From positions 186,001-250,000 of the forward strand of contig NZ_JACLCP010000001.1 in NCBI RefSeq assembly GCF_014243395.1: DNA of 64,000 nt, written 5' to 3'. Every line of letters starts with the position of its first letter. Within the stretch, counting starts at the first letter, position 1. This stretch comes from Winogradskyella flava (GTDB taxonomy: Bacteria > Bacteroidota > Bacteroidia > Flavobacteriales > Flavobacteriaceae). The notes beneath the pieces were generated by a model. It saw nothing but the letters and a program-made list of their open reading frames with translations. It was not told where the DNA came from and made no database searches. A program made the translations under genes and the position numbers. Below, one piece after another: positions 1 to 8,399 of this stretch.

Positions 1-2139
1 GAAGGTAACGAATCTTTAATTCCCGCTGTTGACGCGATAATTGAGAGAGCGGCAGATGAAGGTGTGAAAGAGTTTGTTATGGGAATGGCGCACAGAGGTC
101 GTTTGAGTACATTAACTAATATCTTCGGAAAGTCTGCTAAGGATATTTTTAGTGAGTTTGACGGAAAGGATTACGAAGAAGAAATTTTTGATGGAGATGT
201 TAAATATCACCTCGGATGGACCAGTAATCGTGAAACTTATAACGAGAAAAGAATAAACTTAAATATTGCACCTAATCCATCTCACTTGGAAACTGTTGGC
301 GCCGTAGTCCAAGGTATTACTAGGGCCAAGCAAGACAAAGATGATATTTCCGATGCTTCTCAAGTCCTACCTATAGTGGTGCATGGTGATGCAGCTATTG
401 CTGGTCAGGGTTTAGTATACGAAGTTGTACAAATGGCAAAATTAGATGGTTACAAAACTAATGGAACCATTCATATTGTAGTTAATAATCAAATTGGTTT
501 TACTACAAATTATCTTGACGGTCGGTCAAGTACCTATTGCACAGATGTTGGAAAAGTAACCTTATCACCAGTACTCCATGTTAATGCAGATGATGCAGAA
601 GCCGTAGTTCATGCAGCACTTTTTGCCCTTCATTTTAGAATGAAATTCAAGCGTGATGTATTTATAGACTTATTAGGTTACAGGAAATACGGTCATAATG
701 AAGGTGATGAACCTAAATTCACTCAACCACTGCTATACAAAGCTATTTCAAAGCACAAAAACCCAAGGGATATCTATGCAGCAAAGCTTATTGCTGAGGG
801 TGTGATTGATGAAGGTTATGTGAAACATATCGAAACGAAGTACAAAGAACAACTCGAGGAAAACCTCGAAGATTCCCGTAAGGAGGATAAGACAGAGATT
901 ACTGCTTTCATGCAGGAAGAGTGGAAAGGTTTAGAACGGGTGACTGAAGTTGCAATGATGGAGCCTACCAATACAAAGGTTTCCAAAAAGCTTTTGAAAG
1001 ATGTAACTAAAGTCATATCTAATCTTCCAAAAGATAAAAAGTTCATTAGAAAAATTCAGCGTTTAGTAGAGTCTAGACAAACTATGTTTGATGAAGATAG
1101 ATTAGATTGGGCCATGGCAGAACATTTAGCTTATGGATCACTGTTAGCCGAAGGTTATAATGTGAGGATTTCAGGACAGGATGTTGAAAGAGGTACATTC
1201 TCGCATCGCCATGCGGTTGTAAAAGTTGAGGATAGTGAGGAAGAAATTATCTTACTTAAAAATGTTGCTGAAAATCAAGGGCAGTTTAATATTTTTAATT
1301 CGTTATTGTCAGAGTATGGTGTTGTAGGTTTTGACTATGGCTATGCTATGGCAAGTCCAAACACTTTAACCATCTGGGAAGCACAATTTGGAGACTTTAG
1401 CAATGGTGCCCAGATTATGATTGACCAGTATATTTCTTCAGGTGAAGACAAGTGGAAAACATCAAACGGTCTAGTAATGCTATTACCTCACGGATATGAG
1501 GGTCAAGGTGCTGAGCACTCTTCTGGTCGCATGGAACGTTATTTACAAATGTGTGCTAAGGATAATATGTTTATAGCTGATTGCACAACACCTGCGAACA
1601 TGTTTCATTTACTCCGTAGACAGATGGTAGCCAATTACAGAAAACCTTTAATTGTGTTTACTCCTAAGAGTTTGTTACGTCATCCAAAGGTAGTGTCTGA
1701 AGTAGAAGAATTCGCTAATGGCAGCTTTCAAATGTTGATTGATGACGAAATCGCTAAAGCTGACAAGATAAAAACACTAATTTTCGTCACAGGTAAATTC
1801 TACTACGATTTATTAGAACAAAAAGAAGAGCTCAAAAGAGATGATGTGGCCTTAGTTCGCATAGAGCAATTGTTCCCGCTTCCAAGTAAAGCTATTGAAA
1901 ATACGATTAAAAAATATAAAAATGCAGATGATATAGTTTGGGCACAAGAAGAGCCACGTAATATGGGAGCTTACAGTCATATGTTAATGCATTTTGACGA
2001 TGCCAAAAATTGGAGAGCAGCAACAAGAAGACCGTACGGTGCTCCTGCGGCAGGTAGTTCTGTGCGCTCAAAAATTAGACATCAACAAGTTATAGATTAC
2101 GTTTTTGATAAGAGCAAAAACAATCAAAGAAAGAAATAA
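1..2139 (+). CDS. sucA: 2-oxoglutarate dehydrogenase E1 component (5' truncated)
   Basis: The reading frame is open from base 1 and begins inside the gene with the family motif EGNESLIPA, so roughly the N-terminal quarter lies outside the window. The thiamine-diphosphate enzyme decarboxylates 2-oxoglutarate in the TCA cycle and passes the succinyl group to the lipoyl domain of SucB. Visible signatures are [12 protein letters not shown], the ThDP/Mg motif region [10 protein letters not shown] followed by [10 protein letters not shown], and the C-terminal transketolase-like part with [14 protein letters not shown] and [15 protein letters not shown]. The sucB gene follows after 35 bases, so the two are probably one operon. 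The identification is secure. Confidence 0.97.
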   Translation, partial: EGNESLIPAVDAIIERAADEGVKEFVMGMAHRGRLSTLTNIFGKSAKDIFSEFDGKDYEEEIFDGDVKYHLGWTSNRETYNEKRINLNIAPNPSHLETVGAVVQGITRAKQDKDDISDASQVLPIVVHGDAAIAGQGLVYEVVQMAKLDGYKTNGTIHIVVNNQIGFTTNYLDGRSSTYCTDVGKVTLSPVLHVNADDAEAVVHAALFALHFRMKFKRDVFIDLLGYRKYGHNEGDEPKFTQPLLYKAISKHKNPRDIYAAKLIAEGVIDEGYVKHIETKYKEQLEENLEDSRKEDKTEITAFMQEEWKGLERVTEVAMMEPTNTKVSKKLLKDVTKVISNLPKDKKFIRKIQRLVESRQTMFDEDRLDWAMAEHLAYGSLLAEGYNVRISGQDVERGTFSHRHAVVKVEDSEEEIILLKNVAENQGQFNIFNSLLSEYGVVGFDYGYAMASPNTLTIWEAQFGDFSNGAQIMIDQYISSGEDKWKTSNGLVMLLPHGYEGQGAEHSSGRMERYLQMCAKDNMFIADCTTPANMFHLLRRQMVANYRKPLIVFTPKSLLRHPKVVSEVEEFANGSFQMLIDDEIAKADKIKTLIFVTGKFYYDLLEQKEELKRDDVALVRIEQLFPLPSKAIENTIKKYKNADDIVWAQEEPRNMGAYSHMLMHFDDAKNWRAATRRPYGAPAAGSSVRSKIRHQQVIDYVFDKSKNNQRKK

Positions 2140-2174
2140 AACAACTCAAATTAGAGCTTAATAAAACAACAAGC

Positions 2175-3407
2175 ATGATTTTAGAAATGAAAGTGCCTTC
2201 GCCAGGCGAATCAATTACAGAAGTAGAAATTGCAGAATGGTTAGTAGAAGATGGAGATTATGTGGAAAAAGACCAAGCCATTGCAGAAGTAGATAGTGAT
2301 AAAGCAACTTTAGAATTACCAGCAGAAGCAAGTGGAACAATTACGCTTAAGGCCGAAGAAGGCGATGCCGTTGCCGTTGGTGCTGTGGTATGCTTAATAG
2401 ATACTGGCGCATCAAAACCTGAAGGTGATGCCGCACCTGCTAAAGAAAATACTTCGACAGGCTCAGCAGCCAAGGAAGAAGCTCCAAAAAAAGAAGAGCT
2501 AAAACCAACTGCTACTGCATCTAAAACTTATGCTACTGGTGCCCCTAGTCCTGCGGCCAAGAAAATTTTAGATGAAAAAGGAATTGAAGCAAGCTCGGTA
2601 AGTGGTACTGGACGTGATGGCCGTATTACTAAAGATGACGCTGTCAATGCAGTACCATCAATGGGAACTCCTACTGGAGGTAATAGAGGAACATCTAGAA
2701 GTAAAATGTCCATGTTACGTCGTAAAGTGGCAGAACGTTTAGTAGAGGCTAAGAATACAACGGCAATGTTAACCACATTTAATGAGGTTGATATGTCTCC
2801 TATTTTTGATCTACGTAAGCAATACAAAGAAGACTTTAAAGCCAAGCATGGCGTAAGCTTAGGATTCATGAGTTTCTTTAGTCTAGCTGTAGTAAGAGCA
2901 TTAAAAATGTATCCTGCAGTCAATTCCATGATAGATGGCAAGGAAATGTTGACGTATGATTTTGTTGATATCAGTATTGCAGTATCAGGACCGAAAGGAT
3001 TAATGGTTCCTGTGATTAGAAATGCAGAAAACTTATCCTTTAGAGGTATTGAATCTGAGGTAAAACGATTAGCCATTAGAGCAAGAGAGGGCGAAATCAC
3101 CGTTGATGAAATGACAGGTGGTACATTTACCATAACCAATGGTGGTGTTTTTGGTAGTATGTTATCAACGCCTATTATCAATCCTCCGCAAAGTGGCATC
3201 TTAGGAATGCATAATATTGTGGAGCGACCAGTCGCCGTTGATGGTAAGGTGGAAATTAGACCAATAATGTTTGTGGCATTGTCCTACGATCATAGAATTA
3301 TTGATGGTAAGGAATCTGTTGGTTTCTTGGTTGCCGTTAAGGAAGCCCTAGAAAACCCTATTGAACTCTTAATGAATAACGATCCAAAGAAAGCTTTGGA
3401 GATGTAA
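2175..3407 (+). CDS. sucB: Dihydrolipoyllysine-residue succinyltransferase, E2 of the 2-oxoglutarate dehydrogenase complex
   Basis: The 410-residue protein has the E2 layout: a single N-terminal lipoyl domain (residues 1-75) with the lipoylated lysine K43 in DSDKAT, an Ala/Lys-rich linker, a peripheral subunit-binding domain (about 122-158, [13 protein letters not shown] to [10 protein letters not shown]), and a C-terminal acyltransferase domain with the catalytic H373 and D377 in SYDHRIIDG. It transfers succinyl groups to CoA in the TCA cycle. Length is usual for the family. It lies directly after sucA and before a strong terminator, which closes the operon. Confidence 0.97.
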   Translation: MILEMKVPSPGESITEVEIAEWLVEDGDYVEKDQAIAEVDSDKATLELPAEASGTITLKAEEGDAVAVGAVVCLIDTGASKPEGDAAPAKENTSTGSAAKEEAPKKEELKPTATASKTYATGAPSPAAKKILDEKGIEASSVSGTGRDGRITKDDAVNAVPSMGTPTGGNRGTSRSKMSMLRRKVAERLVEAKNTTAMLTTFNEVDMSPIFDLRKQYKEDFKAKHGVSLGFMSFFSLAVVRALKMYPAVNSMIDGKEMLTYDFVDISIAVSGPKGLMVPVIRNAENLSFRGIESEVKRLAIRAREGEITVDEMTGGTFTITNGGVFGSMLSTPIINPPQSGILGMHNIVERPVAVDGKVEIRPIMFVALSYDHRIIDGKESVGFLVAVKEALENPIELLMNNDPKKALEM

Positions 3408-3433
3408 CAGCAACCCATTTTATATGTAAAATA

Positions 3434-3467
3434 AAAAAAGCGCAATTCGTATGAATTGCGCTTTTTT
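3434..3467 (+). terminator. Intrinsic terminator after sucB
   Basis: A perfect hairpin, GCGCAATTC and GAATTGCGC with loop GTAT, is flanked by A-runs on the left and T-runs on the right. It can stop transcription from both directions: sucAB on the plus strand and the small minus-strand unit at 3501-3614. Confidence 0.9.
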
Positions 3468-3500
3468 ACTCCTAACTAACAAGAGTGCAACTAACTAAAA

Positions 3501-3614
3501 CTAACTAAAAAAATTAACGGCGATGTTCGCCGAGATTACGACAATAGAACTGACAATTAAGAGTATCATAAAGATTCTATCTCGTTTTGCGGTGTTATCT
3601 TTCATGGTTTCCAT
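3501..3614 (-). CDS. Putative 37-residue single-pass membrane protein
   Basis: This short frame starts at ATG 3614 (METMKDNTAKRDR) and continues into a strongly hydrophobic stretch (about residues 15-35, IFMILLIVSSIVVISANIAV), ending NFFS. A charged N-terminus followed by one membrane segment is typical of small membrane proteins. An internal start at 3605 (MKDN) is possible. Just upstream lies a terminator-like hairpin, so expression would need read-through or anti-termination. A second hairpin (3518-3532, CGGCGA/TCGCCG) sits inside the 3' end of the frame and is followed by a T-run on the minus strand, which could make it another terminator, so the coding status is uncertain. Confidence 0.4.
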   Translation of the reverse strand: METMKDNTAKRDRIFMILLIVSSIVVISANIAVNFFS

Positions 3615-3624
3615 AATGTTCGTT

Positions 3625-3668
3625 TTTTTGAAAAAAGGCTCTGGATCATAAGCTAATTCAGAGCCCTT
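3625..3668 (-). terminator. Terminator-like hairpin upstream of the 37-residue frame
   Basis: Read on the minus strand, GGCTCTG and CAGAGCC form a 7-bp stem (extendable by three pairs) around a 15-base loop, followed directly by TTTTTTC. It ends a short transcript that would start near the palindrome at 3737-3752, or acts as an attenuator for the frame that begins 11 bases downstream. Confidence 0.65.
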
Positions 3669-3736
3669 ATAGTTAAAAATCTGAGGCGTTGACTAATAGC
3701 TGGTGTAAAATTGCAAATTATTATAATGCCATACTA
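3631..3736 (-). ncRNA. Candidate small RNA or attenuated leader B
   Basis: The stretch between the palindrome 3737-3752 and the hairpin ending near 3631 has no coding frame longer than about 20 codons. A possible -7 element ending in TTTG (3714-3717 read on the minus strand) would give a transcript of about 80 nucleotides. The claim rests only on the operator plus terminator arrangement and on its similarity to the adjacent unit A. Confidence 0.3.
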
Positions 3737-3752
3737 TACGTAACCTTACGTA
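3737..3752. promoter_or_regulatory. 7-2-7 palindrome, copy 1 (candidate response-regulator site)
   Basis: TACGTAACCTTACGTA is two inverted heptamers TACGTAA separated by CC. This is the geometry known for NarL/NarP binding sites. A second identical copy lies 182 bases away at 3919-3934, next to a NarL-family regulator gene. Binding by that regulator is inferred. Confidence 0.6.
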
Positions 3753-3771
3753 TTTTTTCATTTTTTTCAAG

Positions 3772-3798
3772 AAAAAGCCCTGAACAAATGTTCAAGGC
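3772..3798 (-). terminator. Intrinsic terminator of unit A
   Basis: On the minus strand GCCTTGAAC, loop ATTT and GTTCAGGGC form a nine-pair stem (one G-U pair) followed by TTTTTC. The plus-strand RNA would carry a C-A mismatch instead of the wobble pair, so the structure favours the minus strand. It may also end read-through from the response regulator gene. Confidence 0.75.
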
Positions 3799-3918
3799 CT
3801 TTAAAATCCCCTAAGAACTAATTAATAGCTCTGTTATTAACCCTTAATTAATAACATTGATTCAATGTAACCATTAAATCAGTTATGCAAATTTGATAAA
3901 TAAATCAATATGAGAATA
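3772..3918 (-). ncRNA. Candidate small RNA A
   Basis: Between the palindrome 3919-3934 and the terminator at 3772-3798 there is no plausible gene, but there are several perfect inverted repeats: GTTATTAA/TTAATAAC (3833-3855) and ACATTGA/TCAATGT (3854-3868). CAAATTTG at 3888-3895 could be a -7 element, giving a transcript of about 110 nucleotides. Function is unknown, and the call is inferred from layout. Confidence 0.3.
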
Positions 3919-3934
3919 TACGTAACCTTACGTA
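3919..3934. promoter_or_regulatory. 7-2-7 palindrome, copy 2 (candidate response-regulator site)
   Basis: Identical 16-base palindrome to the one at 3737-3752. It begins four bases beyond the stop codon of the response regulator gene and lies upstream of candidate small RNA A on the minus strand. Confidence 0.6.
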
Positions 3935-3937
3935 TTT

Positions 3938-4564
3938 TTAAAATAAATGACGTTGGTTCTCTTTAGCCCAAATAAGTAGACTATTAGGCGTTCTTTCAAT
4001 CCCTAACTTTCTGATAATATTACTCTTATGTTTTTCAACAGTTCTTGGAGAGATGAATAATTCTTCTGCAATTTCTTTTGCTGTCTTATTTTTTGTGATC
4101 AATTTTAAAATATTAAGCTCTTTTTTGGTTAAAGAACTTAAACCTTCAGGAGATCGATCTATTTCTATAAACTCTATAAGTTCAGGACTGAAATAAGGTC
4201 TGTCTTTCAAGACAGCTGAAATACAATTTTCTATTTCTTCTAGGGCAAACTCTTTTAAGACATAACCATAGACGCCAAGAGATTTAGCTTCATTATAGAT
4301 TTTTTCGTCCTTTTCAAAAGTGATGAGTATAATCTTAGTGGGTAAATTACTCACATTACACTTTTCTGCAATCTGCAAACCTGTGTAAAATGGCATTTTA
4401 ATATCTAAAATAGCGATGTCTGGAGAATGGGCTTTTATCAGTGCCAAGGCTTCCTTACCGTTTTTTGCACTTGCTAAAACATTGTACTGCTTTTCAAGTA
4501 AAAATTCTTCAAGACCTTTGAGGACCAGAGGGTGGTCATCTGCAATGATGATGGTTGGGCTCAT
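3938..4564 (-). CDS. NarL/FixJ-family response regulator
   Basis: The 208-residue protein has a receiver domain (about 1-125) with acidic pair D9-D10, phospho-acceptor D54 in AILDIKMP and the conserved lysine in YVLKEF. A LuxR-type helix-turn-helix follows (about 140-200: LTKKELNILKLITKNKTAKEIAEELFIS, then RTVEKHKSNIIRKL). It should be a phosphorylation-dependent DNA-binding regulator. No histidine kinase lies nearby, so it is an orphan here. It follows the retropepsin-like gene after 36 bases and may be cotranscribed with it. Two 7-2-7 palindromes lie just beyond its 3' end and are its most likely targets. Confidence 0.93.
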   Translation of the reverse strand: MSPTIIIADDHPLVLKGLEEFLLEKQYNVLASAKNGKEALALIKAHSPDIAILDIKMPFYTGLQIAEKCNVSNLPTKIILITFEKDEKIYNEAKSLGVYGYVLKEFALEEIENCISAVLKDRPYFSPELIEFIEIDRSPEGLSSLTKKELNILKLITKNKTAKEIAEELFISPRTVEKHKSNIIRKLGIERTPNSLLIWAKENQRHLF

Positions 4565-4600
4565 TTTGCTATTAATTCAACTACTAGGGACTTAAAGATA

Positions 4601-5068
4601 CTAAGAATCTTTTGGTTTGGAAATATCTTTCATTCTTAAATACAAATATTTCTTCTCGTAATCTATAATGGCTTTTCCTTTTTTGAGAATATCTGCTCCA
4701 ATAATACCATCTACAGGATCTGCATTATGGTTAACAAGTCCATTATTGACATGCGAAAGATTAAATAGTATTAAGGCGACTCTCCTCTTCTTCCATTTTC
4801 CAATTTTAAGATCATTGCTGCTAGAGATTTGTGTTAACATATCGGATGCACCTGCACCAACAGCCCTAATTTCAGAATCCTTTACTTTAAGATTGAACCG
4901 CTCAATGGCTTCAAAACCGACACAACTACTTGAGGCACCAGTATCTAAAATAAAACGTCCATTGACACCATTAATACTAGCCTTAATCTCAAAGTGATTG
5001 GTTTTGGTCAGTTTCAGTTTAACTTTTGAATATCCTCTGTTTATAAGAAAGTCTGTTAGTGTTTCCAT
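4601..5068 (-). CDS. Retropepsin-like aspartic protease family protein
   Basis: The 155-residue protein shows the single-domain retropepsin fold signature: catalytic D42 in FILDTGASSS and a second hydrophobic-Gly motif, GIIGADIL, near residue 122. Such proteins act as homodimers with one aspartate from each chain. No signal peptide is seen, so it is probably cytoplasmic. Substrate is unknown. It is the first gene of a possible two-gene unit with the response regulator downstream, and a good promoter lies upstream. Confidence 0.8.
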   Translation of the reverse strand: METLTDFLINRGYSKVKLKLTKTNHFEIKASINGVNGRFILDTGASSSCVGFEAIERFNLKVKDSEIRAVGAGASDMLTQISSSNDLKIGKWKKRRVALILFNLSHVNNGLVNHNADPVDGIIGADILKKGKAIIDYEKKYLYLRMKDISKPKDS

Positions 5069-5082
5069 TTATAGAATTTGTG

Positions 5083-5111
5083 TAAATATAATAAACGAAT
5101 AATACGACAAA
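5083..5111 (-). promoter_or_regulatory. Promoter of the retropepsin-like gene
   Basis: On the minus strand TTTG (5108-5111) and TATATTTA (5083-5090) are separated by 17 bases, close to the Bacteroidota consensus TTTG-N19-TAnnTTTG. The spacing to ATG 5068 fits a short leader. Confidence 0.5.
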
Positions 5112-5115
5112 CAAT

Positions 5116-5123
5116 TACTTTTG
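5116..5123 (+). promoter_or_regulatory. -7 element immediately before tatD
   Basis: TACTTTTG is a perfect TAnnTTTG box and ends only four bases before the ATG at 5128, so the transcript would be leaderless or nearly so. A clear -33 element is not visible. Confidence 0.45.
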
Positions 5124-5127
5124 CTCC

Positions 5128-5895
5128 ATGATTGTTACAGACACACATACACATTTATATAGTGAAGCTTTTAATGAAGACAGAGCAGAAATGATAAGCA
5201 GAGCCTTGGATGCTGGCGTAGAACGGTTTTTTATTCCTGCCATTGATTCAAACTACACGACATCCATGCTGCAACTCGAAAAAGATTATCCTGATCATGT
5301 TTTTCTAATGATGGGCTTACATCCAACGAGTGTTAAAGAAAATTTCAAGGAAGAATTAAAACACGTCGAAGAAATGCTTGCCAAACGCAAGTTTTATGCC
5401 GTTGGCGAAATTGGTATTGACCTCTATTGGGATAAAAGCACATTGGATATTCAGATTGAAGCTTTTAGGCGTCAAATCAATTTGGCAAAACAATATAAAC
5501 TTCCTATTGTAATCCATTGCAGGGAATCTTTTGATGAAATCTTTCAAATATTGGAAGATGAAAAATCTGAAGATTTGTATGGTATTTTTCATTGCTTCAC
5601 GGGTAATTTAGAACAAGCGCATAAAGCCATATCTTATAATATGAAATTGGGGATCGGTGGCGTTGTGACTTTTAAAAATGGTAAAATAGATCAGTTCATC
5701 AATAAAATTGACCTTAAGTATATAGTTTTAGAAACCGATGCTCCTTATTTAGCACCAAAACCATATCGTGGAAAACGGAATGAAAGTTCATATGTAATGA
5801 AAGTATTAGAAAAATTATCCGAACTTTACCAAATGAGTGAAGAAAACATCGCTCAAATAACAACTGAAAACTCGAAACAAGTCTTTGGAATTTAA
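5128..5895 (+). CDS. tatD: TatD family metal-dependent hydrolase (DNase)
   Basis: The 255-residue TIM-barrel hydrolase shows all metal ligands of the family: DTHTHLYSEAF at the N-terminus, glutamate in VGEIGIDLYWD, histidines in IVIHCRES and IFHCFTG, and aspartate in LETDAPYLAP. TatD proteins are cytoplasmic 3'-5' nucleases acting in DNA repair and RNA turnover. Length is typical (about 255-265). The asparaginase gene starts three bases after its stop, so the two are cotranscribed. Confidence 0.93.
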   Translation: MIVTDTHTHLYSEAFNEDRAEMISRALDAGVERFFIPAIDSNYTTSMLQLEKDYPDHVFLMMGLHPTSVKENFKEELKHVEEMLAKRKFYAVGEIGIDLYWDKSTLDIQIEAFRRQINLAKQYKLPIVIHCRESFDEIFQILEDEKSEDLYGIFHCFTGNLEQAHKAISYNMKLGIGGVVTFKNGKIDQFINKIDLKYIVLETDAPYLAPKPYRGKRNESSYVMKVLEKLSELYQMSEENIAQITTENSKQVFGI

Positions 5896-5898
5896 TAT

Positions 5899-6924
5899 AT
5901 GCAAAAACCTAATATTCTATTAATATATACAGGTGGAACCATCGGTATGATGAAAGATGCCGACACTGGTGCCTTACGTGCTTTTGATTTTGACAGCTTA
6001 TTAGATAAGATTCCTGAGCTAAAACTATTAGACTGTGATATCCAAACCGTTTCGTTTGACAAGCCCATAGATTCCTCCAATATGAATCCTACCTATTGGG
6101 AAGCTATTGCGAGAATAATAGAATCCAAATACAACGCGTTCGATGGTTTTGTTGTCTTACACGGTAGTGATACCATGAGCTATTCGGCCTCTGCTTTAAG
6201 TTTTATGTTGGAAAATCTAGAAAAGCCAATCATTTTCACGGGATCTCAGTTGCCTATAGGAGATTTACGTACAGACGCCAAAGAGAATTTAATTACATCC
6301 ATACAAGTTGCATCATTACACAGAGATGGCGAACCTATAATTAGGGAAGTCTGCCTCTATTTTGAATATAAATTATACCGAGGCAATCGAACGACCAAGA
6401 TTAACGCAGAACATTTTGAGGCTTTTGATTCTCCAAACTACCCAACGCTAGCGGAATCTGGTGTACATCTTAAGGTAAATCACGAATTTTTGCGACATGA
6501 AACATTTAAAGAGGACCTTATTGTAAGGACAGCAATGGACACCAATATTGGTATCTTGAAATTATTTCCAGGTATCTCAAAACCATTTGTTGAGGCCGTC
6601 ATTGGTTCTCAAAATCTAAAAGGATTAATCATTGAGACTTATGGTTCTGGTAATGCAACAACTGAAGAATGGTTTATTCAGAGTTTGAAAAACGTTATTA
6701 AGAATGGATTGTATGTCATCAATGTAACACAATGTCCTGGAGGCAGTGTTACGATGGGTCAATACGAAACAAGTTCTCAATTAAAATCCATAGGAGTAAT
6801 CTCTGGTAAGGATATTACAACAGAAGCTGCGGTGGCAAAATTAATGTATCTGGTTGGCTACAATATTAAGCCTGAAGAATTCCAATTTTACTTCGAAAAG
6901 TCCTTACGCGGCGAAATGTCCTAA
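5899..6924 (+). CDS. ansA: Type I L-asparaginase
   Basis: The 341-residue protein hydrolyses L-asparagine to aspartate and ammonia. The nucleophilic threonine lies in the N-terminal motif IYTGGTIGMM, and the second catalytic Thr-Asp pair in VVLHGSDTMSYSASAL (about residues 85-100). No signal peptide is present, as expected for the cytoplasmic type I enzyme. It forms an operon with tatD, three bases upstream, a pairing common in Bacteroidota. Confidence 0.92.
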   Translation: MQKPNILLIYTGGTIGMMKDADTGALRAFDFDSLLDKIPELKLLDCDIQTVSFDKPIDSSNMNPTYWEAIARIIESKYNAFDGFVVLHGSDTMSYSASALSFMLENLEKPIIFTGSQLPIGDLRTDAKENLITSIQVASLHRDGEPIIREVCLYFEYKLYRGNRTTKINAEHFEAFDSPNYPTLAESGVHLKVNHEFLRHETFKEDLIVRTAMDTNIGILKLFPGISKPFVEAVIGSQNLKGLIIETYGSGNATTEEWFIQSLKNVIKNGLYVINVTQCPGGSVTMGQYETSSQLKSIGVISGKDITTEAAVAKLMYLVGYNIKPEEFQFYFEKSLRGEMS

Positions 6925-6999
6925 AATTAACGACTATAATTTTAGCGTTTAAAGTTTTTTTCGTTATTTGGCGTTCTGTAATTTTTTACTAGAATTTAC

Positions 7000-7087
7000 A
7001 GAGAGGTGGCCGAGTGGTCGAAGGCGCACGCCTGGAAAGTGTGTATACTCCAAAAGGGTATCGAGGGTTCGAATCCCTTCCTCTCTG
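7000..7087 (+). tRNA. tRNA-Ser (anticodon GGA)
   Basis: An 88-base class II tRNA. Acceptor strands AGAGAGG and CCTCTCT pair perfectly with discriminator G; the D arm starts GGCCGAGTGG; the anticodon stem CACGC/GTGTG encloses loop CTGGAAA with anticodon GGA at 7034-7036; there is a long variable arm and the T loop TTCGAAT. CCA is not encoded. It reads UCC and UCU codons. Confidence 0.96.
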
Positions 7088-7162
7088 CTTATATTTTAGG
7101 CTATGGTTACATTATTTTTTTTATCTTTAACACTTTAACTAATAAAATTAAGATTAAGAACA

Positions 7163-7927
7163 ATGAAAAGATTATTTTCTATCCTCGCCATTACATGTTT
7201 AATGGCTATCGGAACTGTTAATGCTAATGCAACTACTTTAGCTACCACAACAGCAACTGTAACAAGTGTAACTCAAGATGATGCTCCAGCAGAAGAATTG
7301 AGTTTCCATCAAGAATTAAAGAAGCGTTTTATTGAAGGTGGCCCTGGTTTTATGGGAATTGTATTATTATGTTTAATTCTTGGACTAGCAATTGCTATAG
7401 AGAGAATTATCTTTTTAAACCTTTCAACAACAAACACTAAAAAATTAACCCAAAATGTAGAGGATGCTTTGAACTCAGGAGGTATCGAGGCTGCTAAGGA
7501 AGTTTGTAGAAATACTAAAGGACCTGTTGCTTCCATATTCTATCAAGGTTTAGACAGAGCAGATGAAGATATCGATGCTGCTGAGAAAGCTGTAGTAGCT
7601 TATGGTGGAGTACAAATGGGACAGTTAGAGAAAAATGTATCTTGGATTTCGTTATTCATCGCTTTGGCACCAATGCTTGGTTTCATGGGTACGGTAATTG
7701 GTATGATTCAGGCCTTTGATAAAATTGAAGCAGCTGGTGACATGCAACCATCGTTAGTAGCTGGTGGTATTAAAGTAGCACTTTTAACAACGGTATTTGG
7801 TCTTATTGTGGCTATTATTCTTCAAATTTTCTATAATTACATTATTGCTAAAATTGACAGTATTGTAAATGATATGGAAGATGCATCCATTACATTAATG
7901 GATTTATTAGTAAGACACAAAAAATAA
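7163..7927 (+). CDS. exbB: MotA/TolQ/ExbB proton channel family protein
   Basis: This 254-residue inner-membrane protein starts with a hydrophobic leader (1-24), then membrane segments near 62-85, 155-178 and 205-232. The conserved core ALAPMLGFMGTVIGMIQAF and the following GIKVALLTTVFGLIVAI are hallmarks of ExbB/TolQ. With the two ExbD proteins downstream it should use the proton gradient to drive outer-membrane transport or envelope work. It heads a four-gene operon (16, 6 and 16 base gaps). Confidence 0.92.
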   Translation: MKRLFSILAITCLMAIGTVNANATTLATTTATVTSVTQDDAPAEELSFHQELKKRFIEGGPGFMGIVLLCLILGLAIAIERIIFLNLSTTNTKKLTQNVEDALNSGGIEAAKEVCRNTKGPVASIFYQGLDRADEDIDAAEKAVVAYGGVQMGQLEKNVSWISLFIALAPMLGFMGTVIGMIQAFDKIEAAGDMQPSLVAGGIKVALLTTVFGLIVAIILQIFYNYIIAKIDSIVNDMEDASITLMDLLVRHKK

Positions 7928-7943
7928 AAGACCACATTAAATT

Positions 7944-8393
7944 ATGTTACATAAAATATTAAAAATAGTAGCTTTAGTACTCAGCGTTGCTGGTATCATC
8001 TTTCTTGGAAGGATTATAGCAGAGGGCGATGACGAAATTAAAGCAGCAGCACTAGCGGGTGACACTTCTATTGTTGAACCAATGGCAATCATTGCATATA
8101 TTATTTTGGGACTAGTTTTATTATTTGTGGTGGTTTTTGTACTTAAAAATCTATTCACAAATACTTCAGGTCTTAAAAACACGTTAATAGGTGTAGGTGC
8201 ATTTGTTGCAGTATTGATTATTTCTTACGTTACCGCTGGTGGCGATACAATGAAGTATAAATTGCAAGACGGCATTGCTACAGACGGACAATCTCAAATG
8301 GTAGGTGCTGGCTTAACAGCATTTTATATTTTGATTATTGTGGCAGCATTAACAATGATTTTCTCAGGAGTTAAAAAAGTAATTAGTAAATAA
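7944..8393 (+). CDS. Small conserved membrane protein of the ExbB/ExbD operon
   Basis: A 149-residue protein with four predicted membrane segments (about 7-25, 48-70, 78-98, 118-142) and no recognised domain. Its position between exbB and exbD with gaps of 16 and 6 bases says it belongs to the same complex or regulates it. The N-terminal segment is followed by an acidic loop (EGDDEIKAAALAGD). I do not know a function. Confidence 0.85.
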   Translation: MLHKILKIVALVLSVAGIIFLGRIIAEGDDEIKAAALAGDTSIVEPMAIIAYIILGLVLLFVVVFVLKNLFTNTSGLKNTLIGVGAFVAVLIISYVTAGGDTMKYKLQDGIATDGQSQMVGAGLTAFYILIIVAALTMIFSGVKKVISK

Positions 8394-8399
8394 TAGAGC

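Noticed and set aside
2528..3199. Long minus-strand frame of 223 codons inside sucB
   Set aside because: It is the antisense shadow of a conserved gene and encodes nothing family-like.
3491..3510. Ten-base tandem repeat CTAACTAAAA x2
   Set aside because: Only two units in AT-rich sequence near a terminator; no sign of function.
6967..6997. TTTG-N19-TAGAATTT just before tRNA-Ser as its promoter
   Set aside because: The -7 box would end two bases before the mature 5' end, leaving no room for a start site; the match is also incomplete.
7006..7221. Open frame of 71 codons
   Set aside because: It runs through the tRNA-Ser gene and into the exbB start; the tRNA structure is complete and explains the sequence.
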